In this document: positions 41,594 through 50,025 of the stretch, one piece after another
How the letters are laid out: each line of letters starts with the position of its first letter
How positions within the stretch are numbered: position 1 is the first letter of the stretch
Notes under the pieces: model-generated
What the model saw: the letters and a program-made list of their open reading frames with translations, nothing else
Told to the model about the DNA's origin: nothing
Database searches by the model: none
Made by a program: the position numbers and the translations under genes
Assembly (NCBI GenBank): GCA_023398575.1
Contig: JAEWSC010000051.1
Location: forward strand, 43,578-107,577
Origin: Bacillota bacterium
GTDB lineage: Bacteria; Bacillota; Clostridia; Christensenellales; Aristaeellaceae
Direction: 5' to 3'
Length of the DNA stretch: 64,000 nucleotides

Positions 41594-42832
41594 TTAGATA
41601 TGCCTTTGGGCGGCGCTGCGGCCGGCCAGTGCGCCAGTGGAAAAGGCAATTTGCAGGTTGAAGCCTCCGGTATGGGCGTCCACATCCAGCACTTCGCCGG
41701 CGAAATACAGACCGGAAATAAGCTTACTCTCCATGGTGCTGGGCGAAACTTTCGTAACAGCGATACCGCCCCTGGTAACGATTGCTTCGCTGATCGGCCT
41801 TGTGCCATTGACCGGCAGCGGTAATTCCTTCAGCAATACGGCGATTTTGGCACGCTCCTGGCGGGAAATCTGATTTACAGGCTTATCCGGAGAGATTTGA
41901 AGCAGTTGCGGAAACAGTTCTGCCATCCGGCCAGGCAGTAAACCCAACATCACACTGGATAATTGCTTGCGGCTCATCGCCTCAAAATCACGCAGGAGCC
42001 TTGCTTCCAACTGCTGCAAGGAAAGCGCCGGCTTTAAATCCAGAGACACCTGCCACGTATCCGGAGAAAAATCCAGAATATGGCTGCTCATTTCCAGCAC
42101 CAGAGGACCAGAGATACCAAAGTGGGTAAACAGCATTTCTCCCTGTTCGCTGTACACCACTTTGCCACGGCACTTGGCGCAAAGCCGCACGTTTTTCAGA
42201 GATAGTCCCTGCAATTGCCCAGGCCAGCTTTCACTGCACGTAAGCGGCACAAGAGAAGGGAGCGTTTGCGTCACCTCATGCCCTAGTTCACCGGCCAGCC
42301 GATATCCATCGCCAGTGGAGCCGGTCACAGGGTAGCTTAACCCGCCGGTAGCCAGAATTACAGCATCAAAGGATAACTTTTCGCCTGATTCCAGTAAAAG
42401 GCCTGTGATTCTTTCATCCTCGCTGGTCAGTTCCTTTACGCGGGCATTCAGGCGCACCTTGACGCCCGCCCTTTGCATTTCCCCGGACAATGCCCGTGTT
42501 ACATCACTGGCCTTATTGCTCTGAGGAAATACCCTATTGCCCCGCTCTGTGACGGTCTCACAGCCCGCGCTTTCCAAAAAAGAAATCATTCCTTCTGGCG
42601 TAAGCGCGTTCAGAGCGCTGTACAGGAACCTGGGATTTCTGGGTACCTGGTTTAAAAACGCTTCCCGGTCACATCGATTGGTGACATTGCAGCGTCCTTT
42701 GCCAGTAATGTAAATCTTTTTGCCCAGCTTCTCATTGCACTCCAGCAGCGTAACCTGTGCGCCTTCCCGGGCTGCGGTCAAAGCGGCCATCATACCTGCC
42801 GCTCCGCCGCCAATAACGGCTATACTACTCAT
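41594..42832 (-). CDS. HI0933/BaiN-family FAD-dependent oxidoreductase
   Basis: This 412-residue flavoprotein starts with the dinucleotide-binding motif AVIGGGAAGMMAALTAAREG (5-24). It contains GKKIYITGKGRCNVTN (family hallmark), LATGGLSYPVTGSTGDGYRLA, LFTHFGISGPLVLEM and the C-terminal GLYFAGEVLDVDAHTGGFN, all diagnostic of the HI0933 (YhiN/BaiN) group. A member from Clostridium scindens reduces bile-acid intermediates. Most members, including this one, have no proven substrate. Its start lies seven bases inside the RpiR regulator gene, indicating coupled translation. Confidence 0.93.
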   Translation of the reverse strand: MSSIAVIGGGAAGMMAALTAAREGAQVTLLECNEKLGKKIYITGKGRCNVTNRCDREAFLNQVPRNPRFLYSALNALTPEGMISFLESAGCETVTERGNRVFPQSNKASDVTRALSGEMQRAGVKVRLNARVKELTSEDERITGLLLESGEKLSFDAVILATGGLSYPVTGSTGDGYRLAGELGHEVTQTLPSLVPLTCSESWPGQLQGLSLKNVRLCAKCRGKVVYSEQGEMLFTHFGISGPLVLEMSSHILDFSPDTWQVSLDLKPALSLQQLEARLLRDFEAMSRKQLSSVMLGLLPGRMAELFPQLLQISPDKPVNQISRQERAKIAVLLKELPLPVNGTRPISEAIVTRGGIAVTKVSPSTMESKLISGLYFAGEVLDVDAHTGGFNLQIAFSTGALAGRSAAQRHI

Positions 42833-43691
42833 TCTCTTTCATCAGGTACACCTTGTTGGCATCCCAGATGCTCTCCAGTTGCTTAAAATGTGCGCTCAAT
42901 TCTTCCCTGCGGTGCAGGCCCAAGGAAACGATCAGCGCGTTGATCACGGACAGCGGTGCAGCCAGCGAATCTACAAAGGAGGCCATATCTGTTCTGGCGG
43001 CCAGGCAAACATGGGCTACGTCCATCAAAGGGGACATGGGACCATCGGTAATACCCACCACCTGGGCGCCCATAGATTTTGCAAAGCGCATCCCCTCCAA
43101 CGTACGGGTGGAATAGCGCGGGAAGCTGATGCCGACAAACACATCCTCCTTATGCACCCTGGCAATCTCCTCAAATACGTCTGGAGACCCAGTGGAAACC
43201 AAGTGCACATTGTCAAAGATATAATGCAAATAATATCCCAAAAACTGGGCCAATGGAGCTGCGGAGCGAAGGCCCATTACATAAATCGCTTTTGCGCCTA
43301 GCATGCGCTGTACCACATCTTCAAACTTGTCCGCGTCAATCTCTTCGATTGTGGACCGGATGTTTTGCATATCTGCCTTCAATACCGTACGCAAAACGGC
43401 GCTGCGATCGATTTCAGATGACATTTCAAACCGCTGTACTGCCGTCAGCCTATGCCGAACCAGTTCCTGCAAGGAGCGCTGCAACTGCGGATAACCTTCA
43501 TACCCCAACGCGGCCGCGAAGCGGACTACGGTGGATTCGCTTACACCTACATTCTCTCCCAGACGGGAGGCAGTCATGAATACCGCTTTATCATAATGGG
43601 CCACAATGTATTCCGCGATCCGCCGGTGTCCCTTGGAAAGGCGCTTGCCGCTCTGATTCAGCCGGCGAATAATATCCTGCATATCCTGCAT
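42825..43691 (-). CDS. MurR/RpiR-family transcriptional regulator
   Basis: The protein has 288 residues. An N-terminal HTH_6 domain (LSKGHRRIAEYIVAHYDKA with VGVSESTVVRFAAALGYEGY) is followed by a SIS sugar-phosphate-binding domain (YVMGLRSAAPLAQFLGYYLH, FVGISFPRYSTRTL). Such regulators sense phosphosugars and control sugar or amino-sugar catabolism. The start at 43691 follows GGAGG with eight-base spacing. No sugar catabolic gene adjoins it; the next gene is a flavoprotein overlapping by eight bases, so the target is not obvious. Confidence 0.93.
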   Translation of the reverse strand: MQDMQDIIRRLNQSGKRLSKGHRRIAEYIVAHYDKAVFMTASRLGENVGVSESTVVRFAAALGYEGYPQLQRSLQELVRHRLTAVQRFEMSSEIDRSAVLRTVLKADMQNIRSTIEEIDADKFEDVVQRMLGAKAIYVMGLRSAAPLAQFLGYYLHYIFDNVHLVSTGSPDVFEEIARVHKEDVFVGISFPRYSTRTLEGMRFAKSMGAQVVGITDGPMSPLMDVAHVCLAARTDMASFVDSLAAPLSVINALIVSLGLHRREELSAHFKQLESIWDANKVYLMKENE

Positions 43692-43784
43692 GGGGTTTTC
43701 CTCCGCACCTGTTTTTACATGGTACGCACGCTGGCATACCATTTTTAATTATATCGCATTTCTACAGTTTCTGCAAGCAATCTT

Positions 43785-44537
43785 TCATTCATCCTGCAAA
43801 AAGTCTTGATAGATATGGATATATTCTGGCGAGTGCAGCAGGAATGTGCAAGTTACATGCCCTTTTTGCAGGAAGTCCTCGTCACTGCCCGGTTCCGGAT
43901 CTTCTCTTCTTACGTCGGGTGTGACCCAAAAATAGGCGTCCCCGTGCGGGTTCAAACGCCGCTCATACACATTGACAAACTTTCCATGATTGACTGGTGC
44001 CATTACGGCTGGTAAGAGCTTATCACCCGGCAGACTTGGCACATTGAGATTCAGCACGCTTCGCGGCGGCATGGGATACTTTATTAGGCGTTCCCCAAAG
44101 GTAAGCGCCAAATCGGCTGCACATGCCAGCATGGTTTCATCCGCCGGCCGGTCAATGGAGACAGCCATGGACTTAACACCCAGCATGGCTGCCTCTCTGG
44201 CAGCACCCACGGTACCACTGCAGTAGATGGCTCCGCCTGAGTTCAAACCGTCATTGATGCCGGAAATGACAAGATCGATGCCGCTCTTCGCCAAATTCGT
44301 GATCCCCAGTCTTGCGCAGTCGGCCGGTGTCCCATCCACAGCGTATCCGTCTGCGCCATACAAAGAAACCGGCGCGACTGCAATAGGCCGAAAAAACGTA
44401 AGTGACTGGCTGACAGCGCTTTGCTGCTTGTTTGGTGCGGAAACAGTGACCTCATGGCCGCGCTTCACCGCCTCCTTGATCAAGGCATGCAGCCCCGTGC
44501 TGTTGATACCGTCGTCATTTACCAATAAGATGTGCAT
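43785..44537 (-). CDS. surE: 5'-nucleotidase SurE
   Basis: SurE dephosphorylates 5'- and 3'-nucleoside monophosphates in the cytoplasm, using a divalent metal. The 250-residue protein starts with the diagnostic MHILLVNDDGINSTGL (metal Asp8-Asp9) and contains APNKQQSAVSQSLTFF (SGxS-type loop), DLVISGINDGLNSGG and YCSGTVGAAREAAM. GGGAGAAG lies upstream of the ATG. It is divergent from the linker-rich protein gene and 93 bp upstream of the RpiR regulator, so it may open this transcript. Confidence 0.96.
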   Translation of the reverse strand: MHILLVNDDGINSTGLHALIKEAVKRGHEVTVSAPNKQQSAVSQSLTFFRPIAVAPVSLYGADGYAVDGTPADCARLGITNLAKSGIDLVISGINDGLNSGGAIYCSGTVGAAREAAMLGVKSMAVSIDRPADETMLACAADLALTFGERLIKYPMPPRSVLNLNVPSLPGDKLLPAVMAPVNHGKFVNVYERRLNPHGDAYFWVTPDVRREDPEPGSDEDFLQKGHVTCTFLLHSPEYIHIYQDFLQDE

Positions 44538-44760
44538 TCTGCTGCTTCTCCCAATGTCTGTAAATCAATAGCCGCCTCTATCATACTACAGTAGGAATAC
44601 AGTATCAAGTGTTGCAAGCGCTTTGCGGCCTATAGAGCTGGCTTTTTACATCGGCATAATGTTTTTCCCAAGTTACTTTCATTTAGCAGCAATGCCCGCC
44701 GCCAACATACTCCACATTTTGCGCGCATAGGCTTTGAACACAGACACCAAGGGAGGTGGC

Positions 44761-45930
44761 ATGTTGCAAGCCGCAAAATTTCAAAGGATGTACATTCTCC
44801 TGCGCCCCTGTGCACAAGGTGGGGGCGGTTATGCCCGTTTGGAGCAGGCGCGGGGCAAATATACTTTAACGGTAAATGCCCAAGGCTTTACCCCTTCGGA
44901 GGAAGGCGTTCGTGTGCTGCTTGCTGCAAAGGACGACAGCGGAGGAGCGGCAGTATGCGATCTGGGTCTTTTACCAATTTCTTCAAAAGGTCAATCCACC
45001 CTGCGCCGGGAAATATCCGCAACACCTGGCGGCATACCTCTGAACGCCTACAGCGCATTATGCATTGCAAAGGATTGGCCTGCCCCCAAGCTTCTATTGT
45101 TAGGCTCGCTAGAAGAAAACGACAACGTTTCCTCCTATCTGATCGGGCAAATGGTATGCCGTTACTTGTCTGTTCCCGCCAAGCTAATCTCACAGAACAA
45201 TGAACCTGAAGAAACATCTTCCAAACCTTCCGGGATATCGTTGGCTGCCATGCCTACACCAAACATCAGCACATCATCAATGCCTTCCGCAATATCCGCA
45301 TTGCCAGAAGTGGAATCAACACCTGCGGATATGGTCTTGCCAAATATTTCACCTACATACTCTGCCATTTCGCAGCCGCAGAAGTTTCACAAGCCAGCCG
45401 AACCAGAGACTTTTCTAAAGGAGATTCTCCCTTTCCCTTTGGCCCAGGCTGGGGCCATAGCAAAACCAGCCTCCGCATTGAGCACTGCACAAAGCCCCGC
45501 CTCCCCCTCTGCCGCTGACCCGCAGACGGAAAAGCTGGACCCCGCCGTATTTACATCGGCCACCGAGAGGCCGCTCCTTCCGCCCGACTTTCCCGTCTCC
45601 GGCACGCCCCAAGGCCGTCCGCCTGTCGGCGCATTACCGAAACTGCAATGGCCCACAGCCGTCAAAGAGCTAGAGCGCTATTTTTCCACGTATCCTCCCT
45701 ACGCGCCATTTGACGCCCCTGGCTGGCGGTTTGTTCAAGTACCCATGGCATCGGGCAGCACGATCCCCTATTATGCGGTGGGTATGCTGGCACGAGACGG
45801 TAAAGTCGTACAGGTGGCTTATGCAGTGCCGGGTGAACGGGGTGGCATGCCGCCGGCTGGGTTCTCCGGCTACCGGTGGCAGCAGGGCCGCAACGGCCAG
45901 GGCTACTGGACACTGTGGAAACGTGCGTAG
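44761..45930 (+). CDS. Linker-rich protein of unknown function
   Basis: I do not recognise the family with certainty. The protein has 389 residues: a globular N-terminal region (about 5-140, LRPCAQGGGGYARLEQARGK then TLTVNAQGF and VRVLLAAKD), a long Pro/Ser/Ala-rich linker (about 150-290), and a compact C-terminal domain of about 80 residues. The last domain is rich in Trp, Tyr and Gly (DAPGWRFVQVPMASGS, AVGMLARDGKVVQVAYAVPG, YWTLWKRA). There is no signal peptide or membrane span. The two conserved-looking ends joined by a linker suggest a scaffold or coat-type role, which is only a guess. The ATG at 44761 follows GGGAGG. Confidence 0.7.
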   Translation: MLQAAKFQRMYILLRPCAQGGGGYARLEQARGKYTLTVNAQGFTPSEEGVRVLLAAKDDSGGAAVCDLGLLPISSKGQSTLRREISATPGGIPLNAYSALCIAKDWPAPKLLLLGSLEENDNVSSYLIGQMVCRYLSVPAKLISQNNEPEETSSKPSGISLAAMPTPNISTSSMPSAISALPEVESTPADMVLPNISPTYSAISQPQKFHKPAEPETFLKEILPFPLAQAGAIAKPASALSTAQSPASPSAADPQTEKLDPAVFTSATERPLLPPDFPVSGTPQGRPPVGALPKLQWPTAVKELERYFSTYPPYAPFDAPGWRFVQVPMASGSTIPYYAVGMLARDGKVVQVAYAVPGERGGMPPAGFSGYRWQQGRNGQGYWTLWKRA

Positions 45931-45950
45931 TGAAGATATACAATTTTCTT

Positions 45951-45988
45951 ACGGGGAAGGCTCCTTTTGAAAAAGGACCCTTCCCCGT
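45951..45988. terminator. Long hairpin downstream of the linker-rich gene
   Basis: ACGGGGAAGG and CCTTCCCCGT (45951-45960, 45979-45988) enclose a second stem CCTTTT/AAAAGG, giving one long, nearly continuous hairpin. No T-run follows. It lies 20 bp after the stop codon. Confidence 0.6.
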
Positions 45989-46074
45989 ACCCTATCCGGG
46001 AGAACACCATATAGTATGGATAATGACCGATTTTAACGTACTGCTAAAGCTTATGGAATGCCACATTCGCCGGA

Positions 46075-46102
46075 TTGACAAAGAGGGAAATCCTTGTACA
46101 AT
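46075..46102 (+). promoter_or_regulatory. Sigma-A promoter for galM
   Basis: TTGACA (46075-46080), a 16-base spacer and TACAAT (46097-46102) lie 37 bases before the galM start. Confidence 0.7.
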
Positions 46103-46138
46103 AGAGGACAGCTACATTACACAAGGGAGGAATCATCC

Positions 46139-47194
46139 TTGAGCATAGCAAAAAGGCCTTTTGGCGTCACGCCTGACGGACAAACCGTAGAGCAGTACAT
46201 TCTAACCAACCATAAGGGTGCCAGCGTCAGCATCATCACCTTCGGCGGCATCATCACCTCCATTCAGGTTCCCGACACAAAGGGCAAGCTTGGGGAAGTA
46301 ACCCTGGGCTTTGATGAGTTTCCGCCCTATCTTCAAAAGAATGGCGGTCTTGGTGCTTTGATTGGCCGTTACGGCAACCGTATCGCCAAGGGACGCTTTT
46401 CGTTGGATGGAGAAACGCACCAATTAGCCCTGACCAACGGCAAAAACCATCTGCATGGCGGCGTTGTGGGCTTTGGCGTTCAGGTGTGGGCAGCCACCCC
46501 GGAAGAAGGCACGGATGGAGACAAGTTGCATCTGCATTTGGTCAGCCCCGACGGCCAAGAAAATTATCCGGGCACATTGACGGTGGATGTGACTTATGGC
46601 TTTAATGACGCAAATGAGTTATCCATTGCATACAAAGCTATAACAGACAAGCCTACGGTTCTTAACCTTACCAACCATGCCTATTTCAACCTGGCTGGTG
46701 ATGATGGCCGCGCAGTTACCGATCATGCGTTGACATTGTTTGCCGATGCAATTACCGAAACCGATGAAGCATTGATTCCTACCGGAAAGATTCTGTTGGT
46801 TGAGGGAACAGCGTTTGACTTCCGCAAGCCCCGCATCATCGGTGAAGGGCTGAAGGATGGCGAAAATGACATCAATATTAAGTATGGCCTAGGTTACGAT
46901 CATAACTTCATCTTGGGCGAACCGTTTGTCATGAAAAAAGCTGCCGTTTTGAAAGATCCCGCTTCTGGAAGGATCATGGAGGTATACACGGATCAGCCAG
47001 CCGTGCAGGTTTATACCGCCAATCAACAGGGTATCTCCGGCCGCAACGGCGCCTATTGGGGCAAGCATTGCGCTGTATGCCTGGAGACGCAGCACTATCC
47101 CGATGCACCCAATCATCCCCATTTCCCCAGCACTGTGCTGCGCCCTGGTGAGGAGTTTAACAGCACCACAATCTACGCGTTCAAAACGGAATAA
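46139..47194 (+). CDS. galM: Aldose 1-epimerase (galactose mutarotase)
   Basis: GalM interconverts the alpha and beta anomers of glucose and galactose ahead of the Leloir pathway. The 351-residue protein has GALIGRYGNRIAKGRF, the active-site His in NHLHGG and TNHAYFNLAG, the sugar-binding Asp in YDHNF and the general base Glu in CLETQHYPDAPNHP. The start is TTG at 46139, with GGGAGG eight bases upstream; the ATG 15 codons earlier has no ribosome site. It has its own promoter and terminator. The other Leloir genes (galK, galT, galE) are not in the window. Confidence 0.93.
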   Translation: MSIAKRPFGVTPDGQTVEQYILTNHKGASVSIITFGGIITSIQVPDTKGKLGEVTLGFDEFPPYLQKNGGLGALIGRYGNRIAKGRFSLDGETHQLALTNGKNHLHGGVVGFGVQVWAATPEEGTDGDKLHLHLVSPDGQENYPGTLTVDVTYGFNDANELSIAYKAITDKPTVLNLTNHAYFNLAGDDGRAVTDHALTLFADAITETDEALIPTGKILLVEGTAFDFRKPRIIGEGLKDGENDINIKYGLGYDHNFILGEPFVMKKAAVLKDPASGRIMEVYTDQPAVQVYTANQQGISGRNGAYWGKHCAVCLETQHYPDAPNHPHFPSTVLRPGEEFNSTTIYAFKTE

Positions 47195-47204
47195 GATAAC
47201 TGGC

Positions 47205-47233
47205 GGCGGCAGAGCAATTGCTCTGCCGCCTTT
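47205..47233 (+). terminator. Terminator of galM
   Basis: GGCGGCAGAGCAA and TTGCTCTGCCGCC form a perfect 13-bp stem with essentially no loop, followed by TTT, ten bases after the galM stop. Confidence 0.85.
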
Positions 47234-47245
47234 CATATGCAGCAA

Positions 47246-47272
47246 AAGCCGCAGGTTATGAGCCTGCGGCTT
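47246..47272 (-). terminator. Terminator of the SipL-like gene
   Basis: AAGCCGCAGG (47246-47255) and CCTGCGGCTT (47263-47272) form a 10-bp stem that on the minus strand is followed by TTTGC. It lies 20 bp after the stop of the minus-strand gene. Confidence 0.8.
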
Positions 47273-47291
47273 AATACGATGTTTACAACGC

Positions 47292-48824
47292 TTACGCCTC
47301 TCTTCGCCACACAACCACGCCGGTTCCGTGAGCAATTTCACCATCTGTAAGGGAAGGATTCAGCCCTAGCAACTGCTGCCTGGGTATACGGTAGCGCTTG
47401 GCGATATCCCACAAGGTATCTCCCGGCTGGGCAAAATACAAGCTGATACCACCGGCAGGAACCCCAGCCTCCTGCCCCTTAACATCTGCAATAACCTTAG
47501 CATCGGCGCGCCGGCAGCCATCTACAGACAGGTGCAGAATATACTTCATCTCCACGCGGTCACTGGTGATGGTTGTCACATCAATATTTCCCGCATCCAA
47601 CGTCAGCCAGTCGCTGGGTTCCGCCTCACAGGCAAAAGCCACCTTAAACGGCTCTTCCTGGTTAACGGTTACAGGCACCTCTGATTCATCGGTCATATAA
47701 ACCAGCGTCACTTCCAGCAGGCCTTCGGCATTCAGCCGCCCGCCGATTTGCTCCCAGCCTGTTAGAATTGGCCTTGCAAAACCAGCCAGCATCGTACGGG
47801 CCGGAGGACTACCCTCTGGCAGCATGATCATGACTTTACCACTCTCCGCGGTTTGATACCTGGCATTGCCAACACGGTAGGACAGGGGCTTTACATTCAG
47901 CGATAAAGCCTCACCGCGAGTGGTATATGCATCTTTCCATACAGTTGCAGTTTCCTTTTTATCGGCCGCGGCAGACACGCCAAGCAATACTTCCGCTCGC
48001 AATATCCGCCCCGCATCGCCGCTGTCCTGAGATAGAACGGCTACATCCTTAACCGCCACCCGTCCTGATAACAGATCCCCTCGCTGTCCGCCCAGATCCA
48101 CCGTCTGTTCAAAGGGCAGTGTATGGCGCGTCAAAACCAGAGGCCGGGAGGGAAGATTGGAAGCATGATATACTTCTAATTGTACCGTGCCATTTACATT
48201 GGCCTTACCTTCGCCGCCCGATACTGCTTGCACCGACGCTTGCGCAGTTCCATACAGGGTTTCGCGCACATCCAGCGCGCGGGGCAGATCAAATTCATCT
48301 CGAAGCAGCGTCTCCGCCGCACCTTCGCCTACAGTTCGTTGCAGCGTCAGGGTCTGTGATAATCCCTCCAGGCCAGGCATATCCTGAAGACCGGTAACTA
48401 CCGACGCAGGCGTAGCAGAAAGCACACGGGCTTCCAGCGCCAGAATGCCGCGAAGCGAAAGCCTGCCATTATAAGCAGACGCTTCGGCATGCTCCACCTG
48501 TCCGCCCGCCTGGGCAATCATTCTAGGTGCCGCATCCTTGACCTCGATCGCATGACTGAACTCGGTGGAGGCCTCCAGCGCGGAAATTTTTGTGGGATCA
48601 CCCTGGGTGTACAGCACATGGAAGACCACCTTACCCTCGACGGCAACGCGGTCAGATAATGCTTCGGCACCCGTGATCACCATCATAGCGCCAGTCTGCA
48701 GTACATGGGCTTCCTCTCGAAGACCGCCGGGCAGGGTGACCTCTCCCTCCACTGAAGCCTGCCCCTTCCCGTTGCCCACCAGCCTTTCCAGTTCCACGTT
48801 TTCGCGCAATATCCGTAAATCCAT
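47292..48824 (-). CDS. SipL-like spore morphogenesis protein (DUF3794 repeats with LysM)
   Basis: This 510-residue protein has three DUF3794 (SipL SPOCS) domains, spanning roughly 1-130, 145-275 and 300-430. A C-terminal LysM domain follows (YFAQPGDTLWDIAKRYRIPRQ, about 460-505). The size and layout match SipL of Clostridioides difficile, where it works with SpoIVA to attach the coat to the forespore. The DUF3794 domains repeat the pattern EGEVTLPGG...VEGKVVFHVLY. It lies just downstream of spo0A on the same strand, 130 bp away, so read-through control by spo0A's promoter is possible. In the mother cell such genes are normally under sigma-E. Confidence 0.87.
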   Translation of the reverse strand: MDLRILRENVELERLVGNGKGQASVEGEVTLPGGLREEAHVLQTGAMMVITGAEALSDRVAVEGKVVFHVLYTQGDPTKISALEASTEFSHAIEVKDAAPRMIAQAGGQVEHAEASAYNGRLSLRGILALEARVLSATPASVVTGLQDMPGLEGLSQTLTLQRTVGEGAAETLLRDEFDLPRALDVRETLYGTAQASVQAVSGGEGKANVNGTVQLEVYHASNLPSRPLVLTRHTLPFEQTVDLGGQRGDLLSGRVAVKDVAVLSQDSGDAGRILRAEVLLGVSAAADKKETATVWKDAYTTRGEALSLNVKPLSYRVGNARYQTAESGKVMIMLPEGSPPARTMLAGFARPILTGWEQIGGRLNAEGLLEVTLVYMTDESEVPVTVNQEEPFKVAFACEAEPSDWLTLDAGNIDVTTITSDRVEMKYILHLSVDGCRRADAKVIADVKGQEAGVPAGGISLYFAQPGDTLWDIAKRYRIPRQQLLGLNPSLTDGEIAHGTGVVVWRREA

Positions 48825-48955
48825 GTTTTAGTCCCTCCCAGATTGCATCAATCTGGTGATGAATATGCGCATTTTATAGAAAGTAGAACAAAAAAGCGGA
48901 GTTGCCACAACAGGAACTCCGCTGATGATTGATATATCCATCGGCACTGCTGACC

Positions 48956-49735
48956 CTATGCAGTCCGCTCCATAGAAAGCTTGTCGGCAATCATGGCCAC
49001 GAACTCGCCGTTGGTTGGCTTATCCTCTTTCGAGGCAACCTTGCAGCCAAAGGCGCGGTTCAGCGTATCGATACGCCCCCGGCTCCAGGCAACTTCTATC
49101 GCATGGCGGATCGCCCGCTCCACCTTACTGGCGGTGGTATTGAACCGGCGGCCGATGCCAGGATACAATTCCTTTGTGATCCGGTTGATCACATCCGGGT
49201 TGTCGATGACCATTTTTACCGCTTCCCGAAGGAACTGGTATCCCTTGATATGGGCGGGAATGCCAATGGTCAGAAACAGGCTGGACAGCCGCTCATCCAG
49301 AGACTGCCCGTGGCTTGTTGCAACTGTACGCACAGGTTCCAGGCTGCGCATCGGCTGGCCGGCAATTTCCCTGATCCTGGCTGCCAGAACCTGTACCTCA
49401 AATGGCTTGACCATATAGTACCTGGCGCCAAGCTCCACGGCACGCATAATAAAATCATCCCTGCCCAGCGCTGTCAAAACAATCACCTGCGGCATTGGAT
49501 CAAGCGGCCGCCTGCGAAGCTCCTCCAGAAGAGCATATCCATCCATTTGGGGCATGATGATATCCATAAGAAGGATGTCAACCGATTGCTCTGACAGCAT
49601 CTGCAGCGCTTCCACGCCATTGGATGCCTGTCCGACAACAGTGATTCCCTCCTGCTTGCCTAAGAAATCACCTACCAGCCTGCGCAGTTCTGCGTTGTCA
49701 TCCACCAGCAATACACGAATCCCATCCATTTTCAT
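48956..49735 (-). CDS. spo0A: Sporulation master regulator Spo0A
   Basis: Spo0A is the response regulator that, once phosphorylated, commits the cell to sporulation. The 259-residue protein has an N-terminal receiver domain with VDDN, the phospho-acceptor Asp in ILLMDIIMPQMDG (about 53-65), a conserved Thr (LTALG) and Lys (MVKPFE). The C-terminal Spo0A-type DNA-binding domain has HIKGYQFLREAVKMVI, YPGIGRRFNTTASKVERAIR and SRGRIDTLNRAFG. The start at 49735 has GAGAGGG upstream; ATG two codons in is also possible. spoIVB, the usual neighbour, is absent. Confidence 0.98.
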   Translation of the reverse strand: MKMDGIRVLLVDDNAELRRLVGDFLGKQEGITVVGQASNGVEALQMLSEQSVDILLMDIIMPQMDGYALLEELRRRPLDPMPQVIVLTALGRDDFIMRAVELGARYYMVKPFEVQVLAARIREIAGQPMRSLEPVRTVATSHGQSLDERLSSLFLTIGIPAHIKGYQFLREAVKMVIDNPDVINRITKELYPGIGRRFNTTASKVERAIRHAIEVAWSRGRIDTLNRAFGCKVASKEDKPTNGEFVAMIADKLSMERTA

Positions 49736-49838
49736 ACCACCCTCTCCATCATATGTAGTAAATGTCTACAAATTTGCATTAATTCCTATTGATGTGATAT
49801 TTCTGGAATATATGGGCTTTTTTACATCATATGCGTGC

Positions 49839-49847
49839 ATTATAGCA
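49839..49847 (-). promoter_or_regulatory. Extended -10 promoter of spo0A
   Basis: On the minus strand TGCTATAAT lies about 105 bases before the spo0A start. The -35 region (around 49862-49867) is poor, as is usual for extended -10 promoters. Confidence 0.45.
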
Positions 49848-49917
49848 CAACGGAAAAGCGCTAAGTAGTATTTGATAAAAAAAAATCCATTATGATATTA
49901 ACCGATGGGATTCGTGT

Positions 49918-49927
49918 TTTTTCGACA
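49918..49927 (-). promoter_or_regulatory. Candidate 0A box upstream of spo0A
   Basis: On the minus strand this reads TGTCGAAAAA, an exact match to the TGTCGAA Spo0A-binding core with an A-rich flank. It lies upstream of the candidate -10, where Spo0A could regulate its own gene. A seven-base match is expected several times per 64 kb by chance, so location is the main support. Confidence 0.4.
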
Positions 49928-49976
49928 CAATATTCGCATTCCATCCGTCTGAAAACTCCATTTTTCAAGCATAATG

Positions 49977-50017
49977 AAAAAAGCCACCGCAGCAGAAAAT
50001 CGGCAACGGTGGCTTTT
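49977..50017 (-). terminator. Terminator of the zinc-ribbon/TPR gene
   Basis: AAAAGCCACCG and CGGTGGCTTTT form an 11-bp stem with a loop of about 17 bases. On the minus strand it is followed by a T-run, nine bases after the stop codon. Confidence 0.8.
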
Positions 50018-50025
50018 CTTACAAC

